Virus record (IMG/VR): IMGVR_UViG_3300006919_000297
Coordinates: 1-28,775 of that record
Strand: one strand, 5' to 3'
Source: a virus
Length of the DNA stretch: 28,775 bases
Part shown: in pieces, positions 16,101 to 22,160 of the stretch
How the letters are laid out: every line of letters starts with the position of its first letter
How positions within the stretch are numbered: position 1 is the stretch's first letter
Position numbers and translations under genes: made by a program
The notes under the pieces: model-generated
What the model was told of the DNA's origin: nothing
Seen by the model: the letters and a program-made list of their open reading frames with translations, nothing else
Database searches by the model: none

Positions 16101-18890
16101 AGGGTAAAGGTTCCTTATGATGGTTTCTATGGAGTCAGAGGTACTTCAGATAATAATGGAACTATCACAGTTGGTGGTGAATCATTCAAACTAAATGGAT
16201 TTAAGAATTCTGAACCAGATTTGAATAAGGTTTTCCTGAGAGAAGGAAGTACAACAATAAGTGTTGAGGTTCAAAATGAAACTAGAGAATTCTTTGAACC
16301 AAAACCAAAGGTAATTTTTGATACTGCTGACTGGACATCAGACCCAATAACTTTGACGCCGGAAAGGGTTAAAAAAGAAATTATCTGTCGTGCTGGTGGT
16401 GGTTTTGGCGGTCGTTCAGATAAAACACAAGATAAAGTTGGTAGAGTTAAAGTTGGCAAAGGAAATGATGGTGGTAAAGGTGAAGGTGATGAGACAAGAG
16501 ACGGTGGTAACGGTGGTGGTGCTGGTCTGAGAAAAGGTCAAGCACAATCTGGTAAAGGTGGTACAATTGATGGTGGTTTTGGTTCTGATGAACTTGGTCA
16601 AGAGAGAGGAACCAATGATGAGGTAAGATCAGACGGAGACTCTGGTGGTGACGGTGCTAGTTACGGTGGCGGTGGTGGCGGTAGCCGCAACAGGAGACCA
16701 GCAGGTAATGGTGCTGATGGTGCTGTGTATATTATTTGGGGTAGCACTGGTAAATCAGTTTTATTCAACAAACCCGGTGTGTATGAAGTTCTTGTTCCAG
16801 AATCTGCTCCTGGTAGAGACCTAAGAACTTCTGTTAGAATGCATTGTATTGGTGGCGGCGGTTCTGGTTATACTGAAACCAATAGAGACTCAAAAGAAAA
16901 AGTAAAAATTGGAGAAGGTAGATATGATGGAAGAGATATAGACGTATATGCAGAGCGTGAAGTTATATCTGGTGGCGGTGGTTCCGGTGGCGCATATGCA
17001 TATAACACTATGAAACTTCCAGCAAATGCTAGACTTCAGGTTGTTGTTGGTGAGGGTGGTAAAGCTTACTTCACCAAAGGTTCATCAAATGGTTTCGATA
17101 GTTATGTAAAGGTATTGAAAGCAGAGTATGATCCCAAATATAGAGCAGGAAGAAAAATCAAAGGCAAGAATGGTATCAAGTATACGGGACCTAACCTTGC
17201 TACTTACACGAAGAAAGGACCACTTGCACCATATCTCTCCCCATTCCTTGTGAGTGGTAGACTTGCTACCGAAGAAGTCAATGGTAGAGTATGGACTTTT
17301 GTTTGGGATAATGTAAATTTTGAAATAGATGGTAAGTATCAAATTGATGTCGTATCAGACGACAGCGTAAATATTTTTATTGATGGAGTGAAATTCTACA
17401 GGACCAAAACTATTGGTAGTTTAGAAACAAAAATAAGAAGATTGAAACCAGGTAAGAAGCAAGTTGTAATCGAACTTACAAACTCTAACCAACCCGGTAC
17501 TAACTACAACTTGAACCCAGTCTATGTTGGTATGCAAATCAAGGCATTAGTTCCTGAACAGACTGAAGACCCTAGGTCTTGGACACAAAATCCAGTAGGT
17601 GTATCTGCTATGTTGATACCACCACCTTGTCCAAAGATACTTGGCGGTGTTGGTATTATTACTTCAGTTGTACCTGTAAATCCAGGAACAGGTTACACAG
17701 TTCCTACTGGTCCAGGTTATCCAGGTATTATCGAATTGATTGATGTTGAAGTAATTGAACCTGGTATCAACTATGATCCATTTGATCCTGTTATATTCAT
17801 TGCACCTCCAGTCACACCATTAGGACCCATTCCTCCTCTGAATGTTCCTAATCCCCCTGGACCTAGAGGTCCAAGTGATCCTGGTGATACACTTCAACCA
17901 GACTTTAGACCATTTACTCCTAGCACCCCGCTTGTAGTCAATCCAGGCGATCCTGGCACCCCTTCAAGTGGTACAAACCCACCACCTCCTGGCGTACCAG
18001 TTGATGGCGGTGGCGGTGGTGGTGTTCCCACTGACCCTGGCGGTGGATTTGGTGGCGGCGGTGGTGGTGCTGGCGGCGGTGGAACTGGCGGTCCTGGTGG
18101 GGGCACTGGTGGTGGTGGTGATCCAAGAATACCAGATCCAACAATTCCAACCACACGTCCTGGTGGTCCTGATGGTGTTACTACTGGTGGACTTGGTCCA
18201 GTTGATGGTGGTAGTGGTGGACCCGGTCTTGCTCCCGGTGATGGTGGTTCTATCATTGCACCTGGCGGTCAGGTTGTTGACCCTGGTGGTCCTGGTGGTA
18301 CTGCACCTGCTGGAACAGAGGTTGTTCTTCCTGGTGGTGCTGTCCCTATTGGTGCTGGTGGTGTTATAACTAATCCAAGTGCTCCTAATGATATACCTGG
18401 TTCTGGCGCAGCAATCGTAAATAATGATGCTGCTCTCGGTGCTGTTGTTCAAATTGTAACTGGACCTTTTGGTAGAATCATTGCTGCTAATGTTCTAGCA
18501 CCAGGCAGAGGTTTCACTGCTACACCAACAATCAAGGTTCTATCTAATACGGGTGTGAATGCTGTCCTCAGACCAATCTTTAGACTGGTTAGAGATCCTC
18601 TTGGTGTTGACCCAGGCAGACTTATTCAAGTTACTGACTTGGTTGGTTTGAAGCAGACAGGTTATGTAAATGGTCGTGCATATTATGGTCAAGTATTCTT
18701 CAAGAATGGATTCAAATATGCTGGCGTCTATGAGACCGCTGGTCAACTTGTACAGGTATATGATACTCTTGCTGAAAGTATTGCTGGTGAGGTCACCACA
18801 CCTCCATCTGCAATCCTCAGGCAGGGCACTGATGTACAAGATAATATATCTCAACTCAATATTCCTGATACTCCACAAGACTTACAATAA
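13140..18890 (+). CDS. giant virion adhesin-like protein with PA14-like modules and glycine-rich domains
   Basis: 1916 residues. The N-terminus has a loop-rich module with 'GGFGYQYPPAVQV' (about 110-165); similar G-(Y/F)-x-x-P modules recur near 1500-1560 and 1780. PA14-like beta modules lie at about 459-570 (FMNTYAVSPIPP...YTFKGLADNEAVLTL), 755-870 (YSIKAQADDSARILIG), 958-1060 (FMNRYAISPIPP...) and 1365-1470 (YQIDVVSDDSVNIFIDGVKF). Two glycine-rich blocks follow the pattern of polyglycine phage adhesins. One, at about 1085-1200, ends in AVYIIWG. The other, at about 1235-1305, has IGGGGSG and GGGGSGGAYAY then LQVVVGEGG. A Pro/Gly-rich collagen-like stretch lies at about 1564-1740, before a C-terminal module containing YVNGRAYYGQVFFKNG. 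This suggests surface or receptor contact, perhaps glycan binding, but no substrate can be named. Codon usage is like the neighbours; the stop overlaps the next ATG. Confidence 0.78.
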   Translation: MSFDLFGNTTRRDIRVGYISTDRGFVSNISIYEANKYAELNPGAQFVVNNRDKVAYVNINELNEKSRKNIDFFEPDSNSCDGLNFNLETEDIDGKFGKNFRGLTIDFLGGGGVGAQANPVIGKDGTLMAVDLIHGGFGYQYPPAVQVTDPSGIGAGARAYAYLGESAEGVETYQDEDSFEDLDFSLAPNFLVDRWGDRRDPKGLSIGDWNPGDYANLTTDPIRSEVLKYQKFIERKTIGDTWWDIRRFIPLEVTSPGRISRVKYDVSHPFWGGKYIPEEKNDGLIQVFFTVYSQGSVKNRAIKFDFVSEDGTHKFSVQGITQKNQSDKQVVRIAKVRVNTTYIVTTSDKRKKVKQTGRAIEQGFVKNEYGRALETNSSSPYAGVGQVIFADVVDSVNDNDDLQVYTDRGRFKATNKKSIKEYSKKKQKIRKRSTYELTYRVNHGNPIKTPRTSKIKDTFMNTYAVSPIPPVNIPGSDYAGQSFTMTWSEYFPYTGDYTFKGLADNEAVLTLSGGNTGEEVFEKKLGRIRSDEATKENFPPKEFTKTIQEGLYNIRIDVQNKPQYDKLVNKSGGDSIFDSMSSKDKADRRLWRMNPTATNKKKDKDANFLNRYGVCPFDPGKPQVETVPSSIKFEKDGDKIYVKAEGAGQIEGFFQLDIDDDPDNAGLAVKEISIETDNDLLRIRRGRHGDDGNYDTGAWRENDKKTGKGIFTAGKRYRVKVLGGAKGSGIYDFSGDSFKIDDNIGNGTDENAEFEIKSFRTVGDTNQIQASDDYAGEHLIRWENVKFPESGNYSIKAQADDSARILIGNSGSGGQIADGSGLRNRNNEKRKGDEEIFSAGKGQVTETTRFFEKGKYRIRVELTQLPGKALNKGNPMGIALKIMTAKQRETEKILSDTSWVENPMGVALTIDAPKAPKPQETPPPQRGRCPNNPLWTSRFTKGQSGSSWYPCFYPAWSPFMNRYAISPIPPKASEGSALSGNTWSKSWRVKVPYDGFYGVRGTSDNNGTITVGGESFKLNGFKNSEPDLNKVFLREGSTTISVEVQNETREFFEPKPKVIFDTADWTSDPITLTPERVKKEIICRAGGGFGGRSDKTQDKVGRVKVGKGNDGGKGEGDETRDGGNGGGAGLRKGQAQSGKGGTIDGGFGSDELGQERGTNDEVRSDGDSGGDGASYGGGGGGSRNRRPAGNGADGAVYIIWGSTGKSVLFNKPGVYEVLVPESAPGRDLRTSVRMHCIGGGGSGYTETNRDSKEKVKIGEGRYDGRDIDVYAEREVISGGGGSGGAYAYNTMKLPANARLQVVVGEGGKAYFTKGSSNGFDSYVKVLKAEYDPKYRAGRKIKGKNGIKYTGPNLATYTKKGPLAPYLSPFLVSGRLATEEVNGRVWTFVWDNVNFEIDGKYQIDVVSDDSVNIFIDGVKFYRTKTIGSLETKIRRLKPGKKQVVIELTNSNQPGTNYNLNPVYVGMQIKALVPEQTEDPRSWTQNPVGVSAMLIPPPCPKILGGVGIITSVVPVNPGTGYTVPTGPGYPGIIELIDVEVIEPGINYDPFDPVIFIAPPVTPLGPIPPLNVPNPPGPRGPSDPGDTLQPDFRPFTPSTPLVVNPGDPGTPSSGTNPPPPGVPVDGGGGGGVPTDPGGGFGGGGGGAGGGGTGGPGGGTGGGGDPRIPDPTIPTTRPGGPDGVTTGGLGPVDGGSGGPGLAPGDGGSIIAPGGQVVDPGGPGGTAPAGTEVVLPGGAVPIGAGGVITNPSAPNDIPGSGAAIVNNDAALGAVVQIVTGPFGRIIAANVLAPGRGFTATPTIKVLSNTGVNAVLRPIFRLVRDPLGVDPGRLIQVTDLVGLKQTGYVNGRAYYGQVFFKNGFKYAGVYETAGQLVQVYDTLAESIAGEVTTPPSAILRQGTDVQDNISQLNIPDTPQDLQ
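17830..18360 (+). repeat. low-complexity Pro/Gly-coding tract
   Basis: About 175 codons dominated by GGT/GGC glycine and CCT/CCA/CCC proline, including runs of five to six glycines near 18003-18070 and irregular G-x-P or P-G-G triplets after 18150. This raises local GC well above the rest of the window. The tract is in frame and continuous with the surrounding gene, so it is a flexible or collagen-like linker rather than a separate element. It is also a plausible recombination hot spot. Confidence 0.85.
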
Positions 18891-19519
18891 TGGCACAACA
18901 GAAACACTCATTCCCAAATAGATTACCTAGTGGAGAGTTTGCATCAGGTGACGCAAACTATACAGCAATTCGTTACGGTAATGATCACGGTTCAATTCGC
19001 TTTGGTCATATTCATGAGAAAGCAGATGTAACATCATCGGTGCTGCTTCAAGCACAAGATGGTCGTCAGATGCTAACGATGGATCAAACTGGACATCGAA
19101 AAGGATGGACATCTATCACCGCGCCCGCTAATTTTTCTGTTAGGTGTGGTGAAGATAATGATGAGGGGATGGACACCTTGTTTTTAAACGCATTGAATGG
19201 TAATATAGTAATCAATGCAGAGAATGGTAAAATTCGGATGCAGGCTACCGATATTGAATTATTATCAACAGGTGCAGGTACAGGAAAAGGCAACATTCGT
19301 ATTGATGCTAGTGAAAATCTAACATTAGATGCGAAACAGATAACTGTGACTGCCAAGAACATCTATAGAATTGCATCTGCAGGTATAGGTGAAATTATTG
19401 CTAACTCACAGTTACAAGTCTATGGGTCTGTAATTCGTGGAGTTACTGATGCTTGTGCAGTCAAGGACTCTAAGAATAATAATCAAAGAGTCCAGCAAAA
19501 GAATACTCAAACAGTATAG
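18890..19519 (+). CDS. beta-helical spike/needle candidate protein
   Basis: The 209-residue product begins with a globular part (YTAIRYGNDHGSIRFGHIHE, LLQAQDGRQMLTMDQTG). At about residues 96-165 it becomes a regular series of short strands: GNIVINAENGKIRMQATDIE, GNIRIDASENLTLDAKQI, TVTAKNIYRIAS, GEIIANSQLQVYG. Alternating hydrophobic residues every 7-9 positions, ending in glycine or asparagine turns, are typical of triple-stranded beta-helices at the tip of T4 gp5 and VgrG-like spikes. The gp5 of this phage lacks that part, so this separate gene could supply the membrane-piercing needle; the idea is inferred from fold pattern and position. A polar Gln/Asn tail ends the protein. ATG overlaps the upstream stop (TAATG). 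Alternative: another tail-fibre segment. Confidence 0.7.
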   Translation: MAQQKHSFPNRLPSGEFASGDANYTAIRYGNDHGSIRFGHIHEKADVTSSVLLQAQDGRQMLTMDQTGHRKGWTSITAPANFSVRCGEDNDEGMDTLFLNALNGNIVINAENGKIRMQATDIELLSTGAGTGKGNIRIDASENLTLDAKQITVTAKNIYRIASAGIGEIIANSQLQVYGSVIRGVTDACAVKDSKNNNQRVQQKNTQTV

Positions 19520-19526
19520 GAGAAAA

Positions 19527-20300
19527 ATGGCTTTTGGTTTTGATGATTTACAGGTAGGTGGTCAACTCAGAGTAGGTATGGGTATCTGTCCTGCCATCAA
19601 GGAAGGAAATTCTAAAATCAATGGTTCGGCACACATTGAAGGACCAATGGTTGTTGGTAGTGGATTACATTTTCCAACTCCTTATGCTACCTTGATGGTT
19701 GGTCCTAATACCAACATTGACCCAGATAATACACCAACTACAGTTCCTGGTGCATTGTGTCAGGGTATTAGTCCACCATACTCTTTGGCAGTGTCTGCTA
19801 ATGCTGCTATCATGGGCAACCTTGATGTAAACTTCCGCATTCAGTGTGGTGGTTTGATTGTTGCTGGTGCTGACGTTGTATCGCAGTGTGGTAGACACTG
19901 GTTGTCTGCAAAGAAAGACTTTGATATCACACACCCAACTAAAGATGGTTGGAGACTGCGTCACGTTGCTCCAGAAGGTCCTTCTGCAGATGTATACTAT
20001 CGTGGTAGAGTATCTAACAAGAAAGAGATTCAACTACCAGATTATTGGAGAGAGTTAGTTGACCCAACAACAATTACAGTCAACCTAACTCCTATCGGAG
20101 CACATCAAAATGTAATCGTCAAAGGTATTACAAATAATAAAGTTCTCTTACAGTCTAACAGCGGTATTCCTATCAACTGCTACTTTCATATATACGGTGA
20201 GCGTCAAGACTGTGAGAGAAATATTCCAGAGTATGAAGGAACGTCTCCAAGAGATTATCCAGGAGATAATTCAGAGTACTTACAATCAGGTCAAGTTTAG
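19527..20300 (+). CDS. tail fibre/baseplate protein, first of a paralogous pair
   Basis: The ATG at 19527 is chosen because AGGAGAAAA lies just before it; the frame is open further upstream, but only over the preceding gene. The 257-residue product starts MAFGFDDLQVGGQLRVGMG and has a strand-rich, fibre-like first half (GSAHIEGPMVVGSGL, IMGNLDVNFRIQCGGLIVAG). The C-terminal domain (about residues 130-235) reads KKDFDITHPTKDGWRLRHVA, PEGPSADVYYRGRVSN, IQLPDYWRELVDPTTITVNL, then TPIG. This His/Arg-rich module recurs in the next gene and, from memory, in many cyanophage and bacterial fibre-like proteins; its function is not known to me. The protein probably sits at the baseplate periphery or a fibre tip. 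Seven bases separate it from the spike candidate. Confidence 0.78.
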   Translation: MAFGFDDLQVGGQLRVGMGICPAIKEGNSKINGSAHIEGPMVVGSGLHFPTPYATLMVGPNTNIDPDNTPTTVPGALCQGISPPYSLAVSANAAIMGNLDVNFRIQCGGLIVAGADVVSQCGRHWLSAKKDFDITHPTKDGWRLRHVAPEGPSADVYYRGRVSNKKEIQLPDYWRELVDPTTITVNLTPIGAHQNVIVKGITNNKVLLQSNSGIPINCYFHIYGERQDCERNIPEYEGTSPRDYPGDNSEYLQSGQV

Positions 20301-20309
20301 AGGTAAAAT

Positions 20310-21032
20310 ATGGCAGATGATTTAGGCATTTCACCAGGGCAACCAGAAGGTGCTAATTTCCCTGGTGAATTTATTCCGTCGCAAAGAAGAGAGTGTGAAG
20401 ACTTTCACTATGCTGGTGGTTGGGGAAGACCAACAAGCACTCACGAATATATTTGGTATGGTAATCTAAGTGAAGACGATTATCCAAATGAAGCGTGTCA
20501 ACCTTGGTATCATAGACTAGCAAGAATCAATAGTCTTCAAATCTTGAATCCAGGTGAGTCTGGTAACGTAGCTGGTATTACAGGTTCTGGTGGCATCTCT
20601 ATTACAGGCAATATATTTGCAACAAATGGCACTTTTACAGCAAACGTAACTGCTCTCACTTTCAGTGCGACAGCAAAACTATTCGATATTCCTCACCCAA
20701 ATAAAGAAGATCATAGGTTGAGACATGCCTGTCTTGAGGGACCAGAGAATGGTGTATATCATCGTGGTCGTCTCACTAATAAAGATACTATTGTACTTCC
20801 TGATTATTGGGATGGATTGATTGACCCAGAAAGTATTACCGTAACACTGACTCAAATCCGCACATCACAAGACCTTATTGTTGATGCTATCGAATGGGGT
20901 AAGCGTATCAAGGTGAAGTCTGGTAACGCATCTAACATTGATTGCTTCTATACCGTACAGGCAACCCGTATAGATGTGGCACCTCTTGAAGTGGTCTATG
21001 AGGGCAGCGAAGCGACCCCACAGGCGCTATAA
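20310..21032 (+). CDS. tail fibre/baseplate protein, second of a paralogous pair
   Basis: The 240-residue protein is preceded by AGAGGT eight bases before the ATG. The N-terminal 80 residues differ from its neighbour (EFIPSQRRECEDFHYAGGWG, EACQPWYHRLARINSLQILN). A glycine/threonine strand region follows (VAGITGSGGISITGNIFATN). The C-terminal domain (about residues 125-230) is clearly homologous to the preceding gene: KLFDIPHPNKEDHRLRHACL, EGPENGVYHRGRLTN, IVLPDYWDGLIDPESITVTL. It ends QATRIDVAPLEVVYEG, comparable to HIYGERQDCERNIPEYEG in the paralogue. A shared attachment or trimerisation domain with variable N-termini would let both proteins occupy related sites in the virion; that role is inferred. 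It is the last structural gene before the small-gene island. Confidence 0.78.
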   Translation: MADDLGISPGQPEGANFPGEFIPSQRRECEDFHYAGGWGRPTSTHEYIWYGNLSEDDYPNEACQPWYHRLARINSLQILNPGESGNVAGITGSGGISITGNIFATNGTFTANVTALTFSATAKLFDIPHPNKEDHRLRHACLEGPENGVYHRGRLTNKDTIVLPDYWDGLIDPESITVTLTQIRTSQDLIVDAIEWGKRIKVKSGNASNIDCFYTVQATRIDVAPLEVVYEGSEATPQAL

Positions 21033-21055
21033 TATACAGGTAATCAAACAAGGCA

Positions 21056-21235
21056 ATGGAAGAGTATCTGTCGAAGGTCGTCATCGACCCATTGAAATGG
21101 AAGATTTCTATGTACTCTGACCAAGGTAGTGAACATGTTGAGGACTTTGATAACATCGACGTGTTTCTTGACCTGGTCAACTTCGTCCGTGAAGAAGCAA
21201 GTCCAGATGTGATTGAGTACGCATCCCCTATGTGA
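21056..21235 (+). CDS. small acidic protein of unknown function (59 residues)
   Basis: ATG at 21056, stop TGA at 21233-21235. The product starts MEEYLSKVVIDPLKWKISMY and continues with SDQGSEHVEDFDNIDVFLDL, then an acidic C-terminal helix ending EYASPM. There is no membrane segment or known motif. GGCA before the ATG is at best a weak ribosome binding site. It is 23 bases after the fibre gene and begins a series of small same-strand genes. I do not recognise it. Confidence 0.6.
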   Translation: MEEYLSKVVIDPLKWKISMYSDQGSEHVEDFDNIDVFLDLVNFVREEASPDVIEYASPM

Positions 21236-21263
21236 GGGAAAAATCAACTTTCGTTTCAAAAAT

Positions 21264-21284
21264 CGGGCGAAAAATTTTCCCGCC
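21264..21284. other. imperfect A/T-centred inverted repeat in the gap before the small genes
   Basis: The sequence CGGGCGAAAAATTTTCCCGCC has an A/T core flanked by GGCG and CGCC, inside the 21236-21306 gap. It could be a protein-binding site or a weak hairpin. The outer arms pair only if the core is shifted, and no U-run follows, so it does not look like an intrinsic terminator. The remainder of the gap holds A/T-rich sequence without a consensus promoter. Confidence 0.3.
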
Positions 21285-21306
21285 AAAAATTGCCCTATTA
21301 GGTTTT

Positions 21307-21447
21307 ATGACCATCTACAAAGACTCTTTTTACGAAGAAATCCTGGAGTGCTACAATTATGAGACCAGAAACCCGTCAGTCTATGGAAATGTTATTCGCC
21401 GCAAAGTGGAATCTTCCAAAAGCAGCAAGAAACTGCAATCTGACTAA
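21307..21447 (+). CDS. possible 46-residue ORF overlapping the next small gene
   Basis: ATG at 21307 follows AGGTTTT and gives MTIYKDSFYEEILECYNYET, then a basic Ser/Lys-rich end. The frame is open further upstream to 21232, but that part translates low-complexity intergenic sequence. Its second half overlaps the better-looking 51-residue gene at 21359 in another frame and looks like a shadow of it, while the first half looks protein-like. Both could be used, but I would not rely on this one. Confidence 0.3.
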   Translation: MTIYKDSFYEEILECYNYETRNPSVYGNVIRRKVESSKSSKKLQSD

Positions 21448-21514
21448 CAAAGAGATGAAAATCACTTTCAATGAATACTGTCGTATGAATCCTCCCACTT
21501 GGAACCCCGAATAG
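21359..21514 (+). CDS. small conserved-looking protein, 51 residues
   Basis: ATG at 21359 with GGAG 11 bases upstream; stop TAG at 21512-21514. The product begins MRPETRQSMEMLFAAKWNLP and continues KAARNCNLTNKEMKITFNEY before a short C-terminal end, PPTWNPE. The 'AKWNLPKAARNCNLTNKEMK.TFNEYC' stretch has the spacing of a small helix-turn-helix-like DNA-binding fold, though this is only a visual impression. I recall closely similar short proteins in marine T4-like cyanophages, without an assigned function. Codon usage is phage-like throughout, and the frame continues past the competing ORF at 21307-21447. It ends ten bases before the tRNA. Confidence 0.62.
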   Translation: MRPETRQSMEMLFAAKWNLPKAARNCNLTNKEMKITFNEYCRMNPPTWNPE

Positions 21515-21523
21515 GGATTTTTT

Positions 21524-21608
21524 GGGAGTGTGGTGGAATCGGTAGACACACCGGATTTAAAATCCGTTGACTATTGCAGTCGTGCGAGTTCAAGTCTCGC
21601 CACTCCCA
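21524..21608 (+). tRNA. trnL-UAA: tRNA-Leu(UAA)
   Basis: All arms can be drawn. The acceptor is GGGAGTG/CACTCCC with discriminator A. The D-arm region is GTGGAATCGGTAGACAC. The anticodon loop is TTTAAAA with anticodon TAA, on a CGGA/TCCG stem with a C-T mismatch at its far end. A long variable arm GACT/AGTC identifies a class II leucine tRNA, and the T-arm is GCGAG-TTCAAGT-CTCGC. CCA is not encoded, as is common in cyanobacteria. The 85-nt length is normal. It would read UUA (and UUG) codons, frequent in this AT-rich genome. It sits alone within the small-gene island. Confidence 0.97.
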
Positions 21609-21614
21609 TAAATA
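21608..21614 (+). promoter_or_regulatory. late-promoter-like element ATAAATA after the tRNA
   Basis: CATAAATAATATC begins at the last base of the tRNA and lies 23 bases before the ATG at 21637. It resembles T4 TATAAATA and the elements before gp26, the adhesin and the fibre gene. A chance match in AT-rich sequence is possible. Confidence 0.4.
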
Positions 21615-21636
21615 ATATCTAGGGTACGAAAGTGTT

Positions 21637-21906
21637 ATGAAGTATCAACTTAGCACTAAATACGCTTGGTATAATCATGAGACAATGCTTGTCTTATTGT
21701 ATTGTATTCAGGGGATTCCCTTCACATTTGATGAACTTCCCAGCATAGCATATGATAATCCAGAGGTTCTGGAATTAGCAAAAAAAGAAAAGAGTTGGGA
21801 AGTTGAAGAAATGTATAGAGCATCGATGTATTTGATGGCGGAAGAGTGTCATCCTATGATGTATGAGTTAGAATTAGAAAACCCAGAACTTATGCCGTTA
21901 GAATAA
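21637..21906 (+). CDS. hypothetical protein, 89 residues
   Basis: The product starts MKYQLSTKYAWYNHETMLVL, followed by LYCIQGIPFTFDELPSIAYD, then an acidic helical part (ELAKKEKSWEVEEMYRASMY) and a Met/Glu-rich tail ending MPLE. It has no signal peptide, and the short hydrophobic run near residues 17-24 is too weak for a membrane anchor. I do not recognise a family. The stop is two bases before the next ATG, so the two genes are probably translated together. Confidence 0.65.
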   Translation: MKYQLSTKYAWYNHETMLVLLYCIQGIPFTFDELPSIAYDNPEVLELAKKEKSWEVEEMYRASMYLMAEECHPMMYELELENPELMPLE

Positions 21907-21908
21907 TT

Positions 21909-22073
21909 ATGGTCATCAACCTTTGGCGCAACAATTGCATGAATCAGTGGAGATGGACTTTGACTGACCCCAAGACAATGGAACAGCATTCTGGTGGTCA
22001 AGACGAGTTGAGATTAGCAATGGATGATGTAGCAAATACAGTAGAATATATACTTGACAAAGAAGAAAAATAA
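21909..22073 (+). CDS. hypothetical protein, 54 residues
   Basis: ATG at 21909, stop TAA at 22071-22073. The product begins MVINLWRNNCMNQWRWTLTD and continues PKTMEQHSGGQDELRLAMDD before a helical end VANTVEYILDKEEK. It is Trp-rich at the N-terminus and acidic at the C-terminus, with no recognised motif. The last 20 bases of the coding sequence contain the -35 box and most of the spacer of a perfect sigma70 promoter, so coding and regulatory sequence overlap. Tight spacing to the previous gene supports it being real. Confidence 0.62.
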   Translation: MVINLWRNNCMNQWRWTLTDPKTMEQHSGGQDELRLAMDDVANTVEYILDKEEK

Positions 22074-22082
22074 GGGTATAAT
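22054..22082 (+). promoter_or_regulatory. perfect consensus sigma70-type promoter
   Basis: TTGACA at 22054-22059, a 17-base spacer, and TATAAT at 22077-22082. Both hexamers and the spacing are the exact bacterial consensus. Such a site should be read by the unmodified host RNA polymerase, unlike the late-type elements elsewhere here. Transcription would start near 22089, just before a strong terminator. Confidence 0.8.
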
Positions 22083-22088
22083 ATAGTT

Positions 22089-22150
22089 TCCGTGTGAAGG
22101 TAGGCATCTGTGCATATGAGGGCGATTGCTATGGCAGTCGTCCTTTTTTT
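22089..22150 (+). ncRNA. candidate small RNA (about 60 nt) between promoter and terminator
   Basis: The predicted transcript runs from about seven bases after the consensus -10 box to the U-run at 22150. It contains an unstructured-looking first half (GTTTCCGTGTGAAGGTAGGC from 22086) and a stable 11-bp hairpin. No ORF longer than a few codons fits between start and terminator. Position and architecture are seen directly; that it is a regulatory RNA is inferred. An alternative is a leader that attenuates transcription of the 2056-residue fibre gene. Confidence 0.5.
22119..22150 (+). terminator. intrinsic (Rho-independent) terminator hairpin
   Basis: An 11-bp stem AGGGCGATTGC / GCAGTCGTCCT with two G-U wobbles closes a TATG loop. 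It is followed directly by seven T residues (22144-22150). It separates early-type transcription from 22054 from the late-type element just downstream. Confidence 0.82.
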
Positions 22151-22153
22151 ATG

Positions 22154-22160
22154 CTAAATA
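22154..22160 (+). promoter_or_regulatory. late-promoter-like element CTAAATA upstream of the large fibre gene
   Basis: GCTAAATAACC lies four bases after the terminator U-run and 30 bases before the ATG at 22191. The spacing to the start codon matches the elements before gp26 and the adhesin. Position between a terminator and a giant structural gene makes this the best-supported copy. Confidence 0.55.

Noticed and set aside
18001-18120. GGT/GGC-rich tract as a microsatellite or CRISPR-like repeat
   Set aside because: There is no fixed repeat unit or spacer pattern; it is in-frame glycine coding within the adhesin.
17964-18452. Long open frames on the minus strand opposite the adhesin gene
   Set aside because: They arise from the GGT/CCT-rich codons of the real gene, giving Pro- or Thr-rich low-complexity translations; no start signals or homology-like features.
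21028-21033. TATAAT directly before the small-gene island, a possible early promoter
   Set aside because: The hexamer is a perfect -10, but no -35-like sequence lies 16-18 bases upstream (CAGCGA), and it overlaps the end of the second fibre gene; a chance match is likely.
21329-21357. TTTACG-17-TACAAT as a sigma70-like promoter for the 51-residue gene
   Set aside because: The boxes are only moderate, and the ATG at 21359 follows the -10 box by one base, so any transcript would start inside the gene. It could serve the tRNA, but nothing else supports it.
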